From Acidobacteriota bacterium (GTDB lineage: Bacteria; Actinomycetota; Acidimicrobiia; Acidimicrobiales; Palsa-688): DNA of 64,000 bases. The DNA lies in the NCBI GenBank assembly GCA_028876385.1, contig JAGWSF010000234.1:1-64000 (forward strand), read 5' to 3'. The translations under genes and the position numbers were made by a program. Of this stretch, positions 8,279-16,900 are shown in pieces (the stretch's first letter is position 1; each line of letters opens with the position of its first letter). Below the pieces are notes generated by a model. It saw nothing but the letters and a program-made list of their open reading frames with translations. It made no database searches and was not told the origin of the DNA.

Positions 8279-9612
8279 ATGGCTGGGACCGCCCAGCCCA
8301 ACTGCCCCGAGGGGAAACATCTTCCTCCCGCTAAAGTGCGACGACTGCAGAACCGGCTATGGGCTGCGGCCAAGCAGTCTTCGGGTCGGCGTTTCCATGC
8401 CTTTTATGACCGCATCTACAGGAGTGACGTTCCGTGGGAGGCGTGGGAGCGGGTGCGAGGCGTCCGGAGTGGATGGTGTCACCCTGGGCGTGGTGGAGGC
8501 TTATGGGGTGGAGCGGTTGATCGCTGAACTCCATGAAAGTCTTCGTGCAGGCATCTACCGTCCGGCGCCGGTGCGTCGGGTGGAGATATCAAAGCCTGAC
8601 GGGTCTAAGCGCCCGTTGGGGACACCCACTGTCAAAGACAGGGTGACTCAGCAGGCAGCCAAGATCGTCCTCGAACCGATATTCGAGTCCGATTTCCTGC
8701 CGTGCTCCTTTGGGTTCAGGCCCAAGCGGTCGGCCACCGACGCCATGGAGAGGATCGGGGTCGGGTTCATCGAGGGCAAGCAGTTCGTCTTCGAGGCCGA
8801 CATTGGGGACTTCTTCGGCTCGATCGATCACCACCGGTTGCTGTCGTTGGTCGCCGAGCGGGTGTCTGACCGGCGGGTGCTCAAACTGTTGCTGCAGTGG
8901 TTGCGGGCTGGGGTATTGGCTGATGGGGTGTTTTCCGAGACGGTCACGGGGACTCCTCAGGTCGGGGTGATCTCCCCGCTGTTGGCCAACATCTACCTGC
9001 ATGCATTCGACCGGGCCTGGCCCGGGCACGGTATCGGAGAAGTCGTCCGCTACGCGGACGACTTCGTGGTGCTGTGCGATTCCCAAGAGCAGGCCGAGCG
9101 AGCCCGGGAGGCAGCGACTGCCATTCGGGGTGAGTTGGGTCTGAGTCTGCATCCGGACAAGACCGGTGTGGTCGACCTCCGCCAGGGCACGCAGGCTTTC
9201 GATTTCCTCGGATGCCATTTTCATGCCCGCATGTCCGGCAAGCTGTGGGAACAGCGAGACACATCGTCCGCTACTACCTGCACCGCTGGCCGTCGGTGCG
9301 GTCTATGAGCGGGCCCGAGTCAGAATCAAAGCTTTCACCGGTCGAAGCCATGTGGGGATGGACTTGCCAGTCGTGATCGAACGGTTGAACCTGCTCCTTC
9401 GGGGATGGGGTAATTACCTCCGCACCGGCAACGCTGGCTACAAGTTCGTCACCTTGGACCGCTACCACTCGTGGCGGCTGCTCCGCTTGAGGGTCAAGAA
9501 GCGGGGCCGCAACCTTCACGCCGGTGAAGCGGACCGTTGGACCCGCGCCCGGTTCCACGACCCGGGCCTGCACCAACTCATGGGCACCATCCGTTACCCC
9601 AAGGCAGCGTAA
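8279..9612 (+). pseudogene. ltrA: Group II intron reverse transcriptase/maturase, two frameshifts
   Basis: The reading frame starts MAGTAQPNCPEGKHLPPAKV and continues through VRRLQNRLWAAAKQS to YDRIYRSDVPWEAWERV. It is broken by a small deletion near 8455-8465 where the conserved '(N/K)xGAAGVDG' block should be. The next frame carries RT blocks: GVDGVTLGVVEAYGVERL, RPLGTPTVKDRVTQQAAKIV, FGFRPKRSATDAMERI, the catalytic VRYADDFVVL (about 9047-9076) and HPDKTGVVDL. It breaks again near 9260 after GKLWEQRD. The last frame holds the maturase/thumb region (VVIERLNLLLRGWGNYLRTG) and the usual terminal LMGTIRYPKAA. The otherwise invariant GTPQGG is GTPQVG, a further sign of decay. No HNH endonuclease domain follows, as in many short-form intron proteins. 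Confidence 0.92.
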
Positions 9613-9634
9613 CCATGTCAAGAAGGCCGTCGAT

Positions 9635-9667
9635 AAGCCGTGTGCGGGAAAACCGCACGCACGGATT
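9635..9667 (+). ncRNA. Group II intron domain V (catalytic hairpin)
   Basis: The sequence reads AAGCCGTG, TGCGG, GAAAA loop, CCGCA, a two-base CG bulge, then CACGG ATT. CCGTG pairs with CACGG and TGCGG with CCGCA. The AGC catalytic triad, GNRA-like loop and two-base bulge are the defining features of domain V. All paired positions are intact although the intron protein is dead. Confidence 0.92.
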
Positions 9668-9719
9668 GAAAGGAGGATGGGGAGCCGGGCTCGCAGGAGC
9701 ACCGCGCCCCTGACTACCA

Positions 9720-11063
9720 ATGGGAAGGCATGGCCCGAGGGGTCGACGATTGGGCCGGGTAGCCGGGCTGGCGCTTCTGGTCGCTGCGGGCTGCTCGGCG
9801 TCGGGTCCCCCAAAGTCGGCTACCGCCATCGCCGGGTCGACGAACCCGGGGGCGGCGAACTCGACTCCCGCCGCCGCAACGACCGCGACCACCCCCGCGA
9901 CGAATGCACCGCCGGCGGCGACCACCACGACGGTTCCGCTGCTCGGCGCCGGCCAGGAGGCCGGATCGGGTGCCATCCCCTGGTCGGAAGTCGGCCCGGG
10001 CTGGATCCTGGCCTTGTGGTCCACCCGCGGGCCGGGGGCCACCGTCACCACGACGACCACTCCGGCGGCGTCCAGCGATGCCGGTCTGGCCCCCACCCTG
10101 TTCCTCGTCGACCCGGCCGGCGGCCGTTACCGGGTGATGAGCAGCGCCGAGCTCGGCTCGGGATACCTGGCCGCTTGGTCGGGTGATGGCCGACAGGCAC
10201 TGCTGCAGCTGTCGCAGTTGACCGCTCCAGGGACCAACGACTACGAGCTGCTGGACCTGTCCAGTGGGTCGATCCGCCCCCTGGCGCTGCCCGCCGGGAG
10301 CGGCCGGGTGGACTTCACCCGACCTTCCGGTCAGGCCATCCTCGACGGAGCGGCGGTCACGCCCGGCACGCCCCCATCGTCGTATGGAGCCGTCGGTCGC
10401 TACGACCTCGCCGGCACCCTTCAGCTCAACTACCCGCTCAGCTACCCCGGCGCCGGGACGACGACGGGCGACTTCCTCGACTCCCCGGACGGTACCTCGC
10501 TGCTGCTCACCACCACGGTCGGTTTCGAACTGGTCGGCAATGACGGCACGCCAATCCGGTCCATCCCCGTTCCCGCCGCCGCCGGGTCGTGTCATCCCAC
10601 CCGGTGGTGGACCGACACCGTTGCGCTGGCCTCGTGCACGAACGACGCCCCTGCCCGCCTCTGGTTGGTCCCGACCGACGGGAGCGTCCCGACGGCGCTG
10701 ACGACCTCGGGGGGCACCTACTACGCGGACAACGGCGACCTCGACGCCTGGCTGCTTACCACCGGCACCTACGTGCAGGACGTCCTGGGGTGTGGTGTGG
10801 AGGGGGTCGCCAAGTTGGCTCTCGGTGCCACGACGACCACGCAGTTGACGGTCCCCGGCCTGGACAATGCCAACTCGATCTACGTGGTCGGCGCCGACGG
10901 TGACCGCCTGGCCGTCACCGGCTCCTACCCGTGTGCCGGGGGTCCGGTCCTGGCGTGGTGGGACACCCGGGCCGACTCCACCACATTGCTGCTCGGCGGT
11001 CCGGTCAACGCCGGCAGCGTGGATTCGGCTCTGCTCTTCGGGCAGAACCGGAGTAACGCCTAG
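9720..11063 (+). CDS. Secreted lipoprotein with Thr-rich linker and propeller-like body
   Basis: A 447-aa protein with a lipoprotein signal peptide: RR at residues 9-10, hydrophobic core GLALLVAAG and lipobox Cys25. A low-complexity Ala/Thr/Pro linker (about 28-68) separates the lipid anchor from a body of short beta-strands. These include LFLVDPAGGRYRVMSS, YLAAWSGDGRQALLQLS and LDSPDGTSLLLTTT, typical of TolB/DPP4-type beta-propellers. Four Cys residues are present in the mature body and may pair. The ATG sits within three bases of the inferred group II intron end and has no Shine-Dalgarno of its own. If the intron is removed, GAGG at 7766-7769 would lie just ahead of the start. Function unknown; probably an outer-surface binding protein. 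Confidence 0.75.
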   Translation: MGRHGPRGRRLGRVAGLALLVAAGCSASGPPKSATAIAGSTNPGAANSTPAAATTATTPATNAPPAATTTTVPLLGAGQEAGSGAIPWSEVGPGWILALWSTRGPGATVTTTTTPAASSDAGLAPTLFLVDPAGGRYRVMSSAELGSGYLAAWSGDGRQALLQLSQLTAPGTNDYELLDLSSGSIRPLALPAGSGRVDFTRPSGQAILDGAAVTPGTPPSSYGAVGRYDLAGTLQLNYPLSYPGAGTTTGDFLDSPDGTSLLLTTTVGFELVGNDGTPIRSIPVPAAAGSCHPTRWWTDTVALASCTNDAPARLWLVPTDGSVPTALTTSGGTYYADNGDLDAWLLTTGTYVQDVLGCGVEGVAKLALGATTTTQLTVPGLDNANSIYVVGADGDRLAVTGSYPCAGGPVLAWWDTRADSTTLLLGGPVNAGSVDSALLFGQNRSNA

Positions 11064-11073
11064 AGCCCACCGT

Positions 11074-11102
11074 GGCTCCCCGGCGCGCGACGCCGGGGAG
11101 CC
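11074..11102. terminator. Bidirectional hairpin between convergent genes
   Basis: GGCTCCCCGGCG (11074-11085), loop CGCGA, then CGCCGGGGAGCC (11091-11102): a perfect 12-bp stem between the convergent lipoprotein and TasA-like genes. It can serve both transcripts. Confidence 0.85.
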
Positions 11103-11126
11103 AGCGGGGGACCACTTAGCTCGAGG

Positions 11127-11849
11127 TCAGCCGTTGGTCGGAGCGACGTAATGGTCGCTGTCGATCTGCTGGGCGCCGTTGAGGTTGTGGACGCTTCCAG
11201 CGGTGGGCAGCGCCCCGTCGTTCACGCCCGAGGTGTCCTGGAACTGGACGGTGTAGGGAACCGAGGCGATGGCGCCGTTCCAGCTGTTGCCGGCATCGCT
11301 GGCGAGGCCCACGTAAACGGTATCCGAGATCGACTTGGCGCCCCTGATGGTCGCAACGTCGAGCCACTGGCCGCTCATGGCCGAGATGTCGCTGTAGCTG
11401 TAGGTGCACAGCGATTCACCGCTCGGTGCGGTCAGGGCGGCGTCGGTGCCGACGCCGTTGTAGTAGACGAACGGGCTGCTGGGTGTGGTGCCCGAGCACG
11501 AGCCGGTGGGCAGCAGGAGAGTGAACTGCAGGTCAGCGGGATTGGGCGAGCCCCCCGTACCGTTGCGGTTGATCATCAGGTTCTGCACCTGGACGTAGGC
11601 CTCCTCGGTCGTGGTCCCGGTGTTGTTGAAAGAGATGCTGACCATTTGGGCCGGCCCGCCGGGAGTGAGGTCCCCGACCGAGAAGTTACCGTTGGTCACG
11701 CTCCCGTTGACCGAGGCTCCGGCGACGGTGCCTTTGTAGTTGGACTGGCTGGTGAATGCGGTGGAGACCGGCGAACCCCCGAACAGGAGGGCCGCGACCC
11801 CACCCGAAACGGCTATGGCCGGGATCGCTCCCTTGGTTATGCGTTTCAC
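11127..11849 (-). CDS. TasA/camelysin-like secreted matrix protein
   Basis: A 240-aa exported protein with start GTG at 11849 (AAGG eight bases upstream). The signal peptide is short and ends GGSPVSTAFTSQS, the 'x-x-A-F-x-S/D' region seen in SipW-processed TasA/camelysin proteins. The mature part is a beta-rich fold with NGSVTNGNFSVGDLTPGGPA followed by FNNTGTTTEEAYVQVQNLMI. That resembles the TasA pattern of 'x-x-PGD/GG...L/I-x-N-x-G-x-x-x-x-x-Y-V'. Two Cys lie in the mid region (LPTGSCSG, ESLCTYSY). TasA forms biofilm fibres in Bacillus; the same role here is inference. The strongest support is the divergent gene at 12171 encoding a SipW-type signal peptidase, the dedicated processing partner in known systems. 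Confidence 0.6.
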   Translation of the reverse strand: MKRITKGAIPAIAVSGGVAALLFGGSPVSTAFTSQSNYKGTVAGASVNGSVTNGNFSVGDLTPGGPAQMVSISFNNTGTTTEEAYVQVQNLMINRNGTGGSPNPADLQFTLLLPTGSCSGTTPSSPFVYYNGVGTDAALTAPSGESLCTYSYSDISAMSGQWLDVATIRGAKSISDTVYVGLASDAGNSWNGAIASVPYTVQFQDTSGVNDGALPTAGSVHNLNGAQQIDSDHYVAPTNG

Positions 11850-12170
11850 AATTACCTTCTTATGGTCGGGCCCAGAGGGCTTGAGACAGCCAGGCCGCCC
11901 GTGTACGGACGGCCGGTGATGGCGGGCGTCGGTTTCGCCACTGGCTCCCCGTCAGCTCTGGCGACCAAATGCTGCAGCAGACGGATAATCGCTTACGCCC
12001 TCAGGCGGCCGAGATCCGCTCTTCCGCCCCGTGCCAATCAAGCGCGTCGGGACCGGTCGGGGCATCCACAAATTTGTCTAAATCGGGCCGGCAGAGACAT
12101 GTGCCAGCGAAGGGAATTTCAGCAATCTTGGTGATGACCGACCGGCGGGCGGGGGTGAGGATGGTCGGCG
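11850..12170. other. 321-bp divergent intergenic region, TasA-like / SipW-like
   Basis: No gene seen. The region must contain the promoters of both divergent genes. It is rich in short inverted repeats (for example CCGCCCG/CGGACGG around 11900-11915 and GGCGTCGG...CCGTC around 11925-11960) and would give the minus-strand gene a structured 5' leader if transcription starts near 12000. An AT-richer patch at 12070-12085 (CAAATTTGTCTAAAT) is the best promoter candidate for the plus-strand gene. Confidence 0.4.
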
Positions 12171-12737
12171 ATGGGAGTGCGCCCGGGCCGGGTCAGCCGC
12201 GTGTGGAAGGTCGGGTGGAAGCTACTGGCGGCCGTGCTGTTCGCCCTGGTCGGGGTGGCGGCTTGGTCCCTCGCCGCGACCAATCACGCCTATGTGACCA
12301 CTCCGTCCATGTACCCGACCATCCCACCCGGATCGATGGTGTTCATCCGCCCGGAACGCTCCTACCACGTCGGGCAGGTCATCGAGTTCCGAGGTAACGG
12401 GCTCGATTTCGTGCACCGGATCGTCAGGATCTCGCCCGCCGGTGCTATCACCACCAAAGGGGACAATCCCCAGAACGTCCCCGACGTGTTCGTCCCCTCG
12501 ACGACCACCGCCGATGTCATCGGGGCGGTCTACGCCGCCCCCCGCTGGGTTGGCTTCCCGGAACTGATAGTCCACCACCCTTCCTACGGGATCGCCTGGC
12601 TGCGCGCCGAGTTGGGGCGACCGGGCGAGGCGGCCGTCGTGATCGTCGCCGGGCTGCTCACCTTCCTCGCCTACGGCGGAGGCCGTCGGTCGGCTCCGAA
12701 GCACCGCATCGGGGCCGCGGCCCGCAGCGTCGCCTGA
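12171..12737 (+). CDS. sipW: Signal peptidase I, SipW/ER type
   Basis: A 188-aa membrane serine protease that removes signal peptides. An N-terminal transmembrane helix (about residues 17-36, LLAAVLFALVGVAAWSL) precedes the nucleophile motif TPSMYPTIPPGSM with Ser near residue 46. The general-base segment reads FVHRIVRI: His near residue 81 replaces the Lys of ordinary bacterial enzymes. His is the hallmark of the SipW/archaeal/ER (S26B) class. The TTKGDNPQNVPD box follows. A second hydrophobic helix near the C-terminus (AAVVIVAGLLTFLAYGG) again fits SipW. GGTGAGG lies upstream of the ATG. Its divergent neighbour is TasA-like, so a dedicated enzyme-substrate pair is likely. Confidence 0.88.
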   Translation: MGVRPGRVSRVWKVGWKLLAAVLFALVGVAAWSLAATNHAYVTTPSMYPTIPPGSMVFIRPERSYHVGQVIEFRGNGLDFVHRIVRISPAGAITTKGDNPQNVPDVFVPSTTTADVIGAVYAAPRWVGFPELIVHHPSYGIAWLRAELGRPGEAAVVIVAGLLTFLAYGGGRRSAPKHRIGAAARSVA

Positions 12738-12769
12738 CACTGCCGGACGTTGGCGTTAGCCGTTCCGAC

Positions 12770-12785
12770 GCGGACTTTTGTCCGC
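12770..12785 (+). terminator. Hairpin after the SipW-type gene
   Basis: GCGGAC, TTTT loop, GTCCGC (12770-12785), followed by the pyrimidine-rich TGCCTCTTTCT. Placed 33 bp after the signal peptidase stop and before the promoter of the next gene. Confidence 0.65.
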
Positions 12786-12856
12786 TGCCTCTTTCTGGAA
12801 GTTACGGGTGTATGTTTACGGATGCCAGAGTTCTGATTCGGGAAGGTGAGGCACGA

Positions 12857-13765
12857 GTGAGTATCGACGAGATTCAAGCCGCTGAGATGAACGAGATCAG
12901 GACCCAGTCGGTGCAGCAGGCCGGGGGTCTGGTGCAGTGGACGGTCACCTGGAAAAGCACGACGGGGGACCTGCAGGACCTGTCCGGCACCGACGTGGTC
13001 GACATCCTGACCTGGGAGGGGCTGCCGCCCGAGTTCGGGACTAGTAACGGGGCTTGGACGAGCAGCGGCATGGAGACCGGCTTGGGCCTCCACGGCTCTC
13101 CGGTCGACGCCGCGCAGGGTCAGGCGACGTTCGGGTATCCGATCATGCCTACAGACGTCAATTACTCGGGTCATCAGTTGAAGGACGGTGAGACCGGCAG
13201 CGATAGGTGGGAGACCACAGGCTTTCTCGGCCACGGGGTCTACGGGACCTACGTGCACCTCGACGAGGTTGCCGTCCGGTTGGTCCGGTACCTCGAGCGC
13301 AGAGGCCGTGATCTGGTCGCCAACTGCCAGTTCACCGACCCAACCGGCGCGACTAATACCTTCAGCGATGTCGTCATACAGGAGTTATTCGCGAAGGAGC
13401 GGATCGAACTCGACGACGAGATCGAGGATGAGATGCCTGAAGCGATGCCCCAGACCGTGGACTGGTCCCTGGTCGAAGCGTGGAACCAGGAAGCCATGAA
13501 GGCCATGGAGCAGGGGGATGAGATCCGGTATTTCATCTTCCATGAGAGGCTCCTCCTCGACGGCTCGGCCGATCAACCGGTCGGGGACTACATCAACTTC
13601 GCCCGGATCAACAACAGCGGTAACAGTGCCGGCCGGCTACGGATGACCAAGAAGGGGACCCTGTTCGACCCCGGCTCGGTAACCGTCACCTGGGCCGGGG
13701 GCTGGGAGGCCACCATCAAGGAGGCCATCGCCGGCTTCTCCAAGAAGAAGGTCATCTTCGAATAG
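12857..13765 (+). CDS. Hypothetical 302-aa acidic protein, no family recognised
   Basis: The GTG at 12857 is preferred over an ATG 45 bases upstream because GGAAGGTGAGG (12841-12851) sits six bases before it. The protein is soluble, without signal peptide or membrane segment. The N-terminal half (residues 20-150) is Gly/Thr/Trp-rich beta-like sequence (WTVTWKSTTGDLQDLSGTD, GHGVYGTYVHLDEVAVRLV). A very acidic helical linker follows near 185-215 (ELDDEIEDEMPEAMP). The C-terminal part has FARINNSGNSAGRLRMTKKG, TVTWAGGWEATIKEAI and a basic KKK tail. Base composition is clearly less GC-rich than in the SNF2 gene downstream, suggesting transfer with the rest of the 1-13.8 kb block. I cannot assign a function. 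Confidence 0.7.
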   Translation: MSIDEIQAAEMNEIRTQSVQQAGGLVQWTVTWKSTTGDLQDLSGTDVVDILTWEGLPPEFGTSNGAWTSSGMETGLGLHGSPVDAAQGQATFGYPIMPTDVNYSGHQLKDGETGSDRWETTGFLGHGVYGTYVHLDEVAVRLVRYLERRGRDLVANCQFTDPTGATNTFSDVVIQELFAKERIELDDEIEDEMPEAMPQTVDWSLVEAWNQEAMKAMEQGDEIRYFIFHERLLLDGSADQPVGDYINFARINNSGNSAGRLRMTKKGTLFDPGSVTVTWAGGWEATIKEAIAGFSKKKVIFE

Positions 13766-13925
13766 GCCAACTCGCCGGTCCGCTCCGACCCGGCTCGCTG
13801 CTTCGACCTGGGCCCCGTGCTCTCCGGACCGACCCGGCCCGCGCCCCCGACCGCCGCAGCCAGCCCTCGGCGACGGGCGCCGTGGCGTCGCGGCGGGAAC
13901 CCAGCGGCGTCTAGCCTGAAGCGCG

Positions 13926-16900
13926 ATGGGGGCGGAGCGGGCCAGATTGGGTATCCGCAAGACCGACGAGGTCCTGCTGCGCAGCCTGGTGGGGGCGACC
14001 ACCCTGGCCCGGGGCCGGGCCTACGCCCTCGAGGGGATGGTCTCCGACGTCGAGTGGGACCCGAGCGGACTGAAGGTCACCGGCCGGGTCCGGGGCCGTG
14101 CCGCCGAGCCCTACGAGGTCTCGGTCATCCTCACCCGCCGGCCCGGCGGCCAGCTGCGGTCCATGATCGGGAACTGCACCTGCCCGGTGCAGTTCCGCTG
14201 TAAGCACGCCGTCGCACTGCTGTTGTCATCGGTCCCCACCAACGGCCCGGGGCGCCCGGCGGCCGACCTCACCGGTGCCCCGCTCCGTGCCGGCTCCAAC
14301 CGTCTCGGGCTGGTACCGGACCTGCCAACCCAATCCGGGCCACCCACACCCGGGCCGCCCCAACCCGGGCCCCCCCGGCACCAACCCCCATTCCCGCCCG
14401 TCTGGGCGCCCCAACCGCCCGGCAGAGCGGCGCCACCCCCCGCCGCCCCGCCCGCCGCCCCTCCGCTCCGGCCTGTCCCCGGCCGGCCGGGCCCGACGGC
14501 CGGCCAATCCGGGGGAGGAGACGCCTGGGCCCGGGCCCTGACCGACCTGGTCGCCTCGGTCCGCCCCCAGCCGCCCACCCCCGGCGTGGGCGTCGGGCCG
14601 GTCCTCGGCCTGCAGTTCGAACCGGTGGCCACCCGACCGCAGGCCGGGCGAACCCGGGACCCGAGGCCCCCCGGGCCGGGAATCCGGATGCGCCCCGTGA
14701 CGCTGAGCGACCGCGGCAACTGGGTCCGCAGCGGGGTGTCGTGGACCAGCCTGGACTACTTCCAGGGCTGGCGGGCACCGGCCAACGCCGCCCCCGTACT
14801 GCTGCTGCGCGAGCTGCGGGCCCTGGCCCGCCTCGGCGACGCCCGGCGCTGGATGTCCTCGGGGGAGGAGACGATGTGGCTGGAGAGCGTCAACAGCCGC
14901 CGGCTGTGGGACCTCCTGGCCGAGGCCGAGACCGCCGGCCTGGCCCTGGTCGGCTCCGGTCGGGGCAGCCCGCCGGTGATCCTGGAGCGGGAGCCGGCGG
15001 CCGCCGTGATCGACGTCGGGCGCGACGCCGGGGGTGGCCTGTCGGTGCGAGCCGGGATCGTCGCCGCCGGCGCCGACGAGCCGGTGGTCCCCTCGTCACC
15101 ACAACCGCCGGTGCTGCTCCTCGGGCGCCCGCCTCACGGCGTGGCCTGGTGGGACGCCGAGGCCCGGGGCGGGCCGGGTGAACTGCACCTGGCCCGCCTC
15201 GATGCGCCGGTTCCCGACGCGGTCGCCGCCCTGGTCACGTCAGCTTCGGCTCTGCGGGTGCCAGAGCAGGGCGTGGCCCGCTTCGAAGCCGAAGTGTTCC
15301 CGGCGCTGCGACGCCATCTGCGGGTCACGGCCCGGGACGGCTCCTACGTCCTCCCAGCCGTGGCCGACGACCGGGTCCTCTGCCGGCTCACCCACGGCCC
15401 CGGCCCCACCCTCGACGTGGACTGGGCCCTGGTGGCCGGAAGCGCCGCCCCCCGCCCGGTGACCGACCCGGCCGACGCCGCCGCCGAGAAGACCGTCGCC
15501 GCGGTGGTCGACGTCCTCGGGTGGGGCGACCACCTGGTGGTGGGGGTGGGCGGCCGGCTGGTGCCCGCGGCCGGGCGTCTGCGGGGTATGGCTGCCGCCC
15601 GCTTCATGACCGACACGGTCCCCGCTTTGGCCGCCCTCGAGGGCCTCGACGTCGAGCAGGTCGGCGAAGCCCCCGACTACCGGGAGTTGACCGACGCCCC
15701 CACCGTGCGCCTGGCCACCGCGCCGGGCGGTGGGGGCGGCACCGACTGGTTGGACCTGGCCGTGGAGGTCACCGTCGGAGGTGAAGCGGTGCCCTTCGAG
15801 GAGCTGTTCGTGGCCCTGGCCGAAGGGGAGAGCCACCTCCTGCTCCCCTCCGGCGGGTACTTCTCGCTGGAGCGCGCCGAGCTGCGCCAGCTGGCCGACC
15901 TGATCGCCGAGGCCCGTGCCCTGAAGGACTCCCCGCCGTCCACCGTCCGCCTCAGCCGCTTCTCGGCCAGCCTGTACGAGGACCTGGCGGCCATCGCCGA
16001 CACCGACACCGCCGGGTGGGTCGACACCTTCCTGTCCCTGGCCGGACCGCCCGCCCCGCGTCCCCTCCCCGCAGGACTGGCCGCCGACCTGCGGCCCTAC
16101 CAGCAGGACGGATTCGAGTGGCTGGTCGACCGCTACGAGCGGGGGATCGGCGCCGTCCTGGCCGACGACATGGGCCTGGGCAAGACCGTCCAGGCCCTGG
16201 CTCTGATCTGCCACGCCCGCCAGGCCGACCTCACGGCGCCCCCGTTCCTGGTCGTGGCGCCGGCCAGCGTCACCGCCGGGTGGGCCAGCGAAGCGGCTCG
16301 CTTCGCCCCCGACCTGCGGGTGGTCACCGCAGTGGAGACGGCCCGCCGGCGGGGCTCACCGGTCGCCGAGCTGGCCGCCGGGGCCGACCTGGTCATCACC
16401 TCCTACACCATCTTCCGCCTGGACCACGGGGACTTCGCCGCCGCCGGCTGGTCGGGGCTGCTGCTCGACGAGGCCCAGTTCGTGAAGAACCCGGCGTCGC
16501 ACGCCGCTCAGGCCGCCCGCCGCCTGCCGTGCGGCTGGAAGCTGGCCATGACCGGCACCCCCCTCGAGAACTCCCTCGCCGAGCTGTGGTCGCTGCTGGC
16601 GGTGACCTGCCCGGGGCTGCTCGGCCCCGCCGACCGTTTCGACACCACCTACCGCCAGCCCATAGAGAGACGCGCCGACGGGGCGTGCCTCGAGCGGCTC
16701 CGGCGACGGATACGGCCGGTGATGCTGCGCCGCACCAAGGCCGAGGTGCTCTCCGACCTGCCGGACAAGGTGGAGGCGGTGGTCGAGCTCGACCTCGACC
16801 CCCGCCACCACAAGCGCTACCAGACCCACCTGCAGCGGGAACGCCAGAAGCTGCTCGGCCTGCTCGGCGACATGAAGGCCAACCGGGTGGCCATCCTGTC

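Larger units (their letters stand above)
7771..9717 (+). mobile_element. Degenerate group II intron (about 1.95 kb)
   Basis: The 5' part begins near GTGTTGCGTCCTGG and continues with CCCTGCGGGTGAAAGTCCCG, the kind of structured domain I found in bacterial group II introns. Domains II-III follow, then a reverse-transcriptase/maturase frame lying in domain IV. The 3' part contains a canonical domain V (9635-9667) and a domain VI-like stem (GGGG at 9679-9682 with CCCC at 9707-9710). The exact ends are inferred: GTG-type 5' end at 7771, AY-type 3' end at 9714-9717. The maturase is frameshifted, so the intron cannot move by itself; splicing with a maturase supplied in trans is possible. The insertion sits just before the start codon of the lipoprotein gene at 9720. 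Confidence 0.88.

Noticed and set aside
8007..8460. Upstream continuation of the intron reading frame as extra protein
   Set aside because: The frame before about 8460 lies in structured intron RNA and does not encode RT sequence; the real N-terminus is in the 8279 frame.
11920..11980. GCCACTG-like box and GGTGATGGC stretch recalling a cobalamin riboswitch; GGGGAGCCA / GGCGAAACC on the other strand recalling c-di-AMP elements
   Set aside because: Only scattered conserved words are present. The core B12 box, the full c-di-AMP core and the right order are missing, and neither neighbour fits those ligands.
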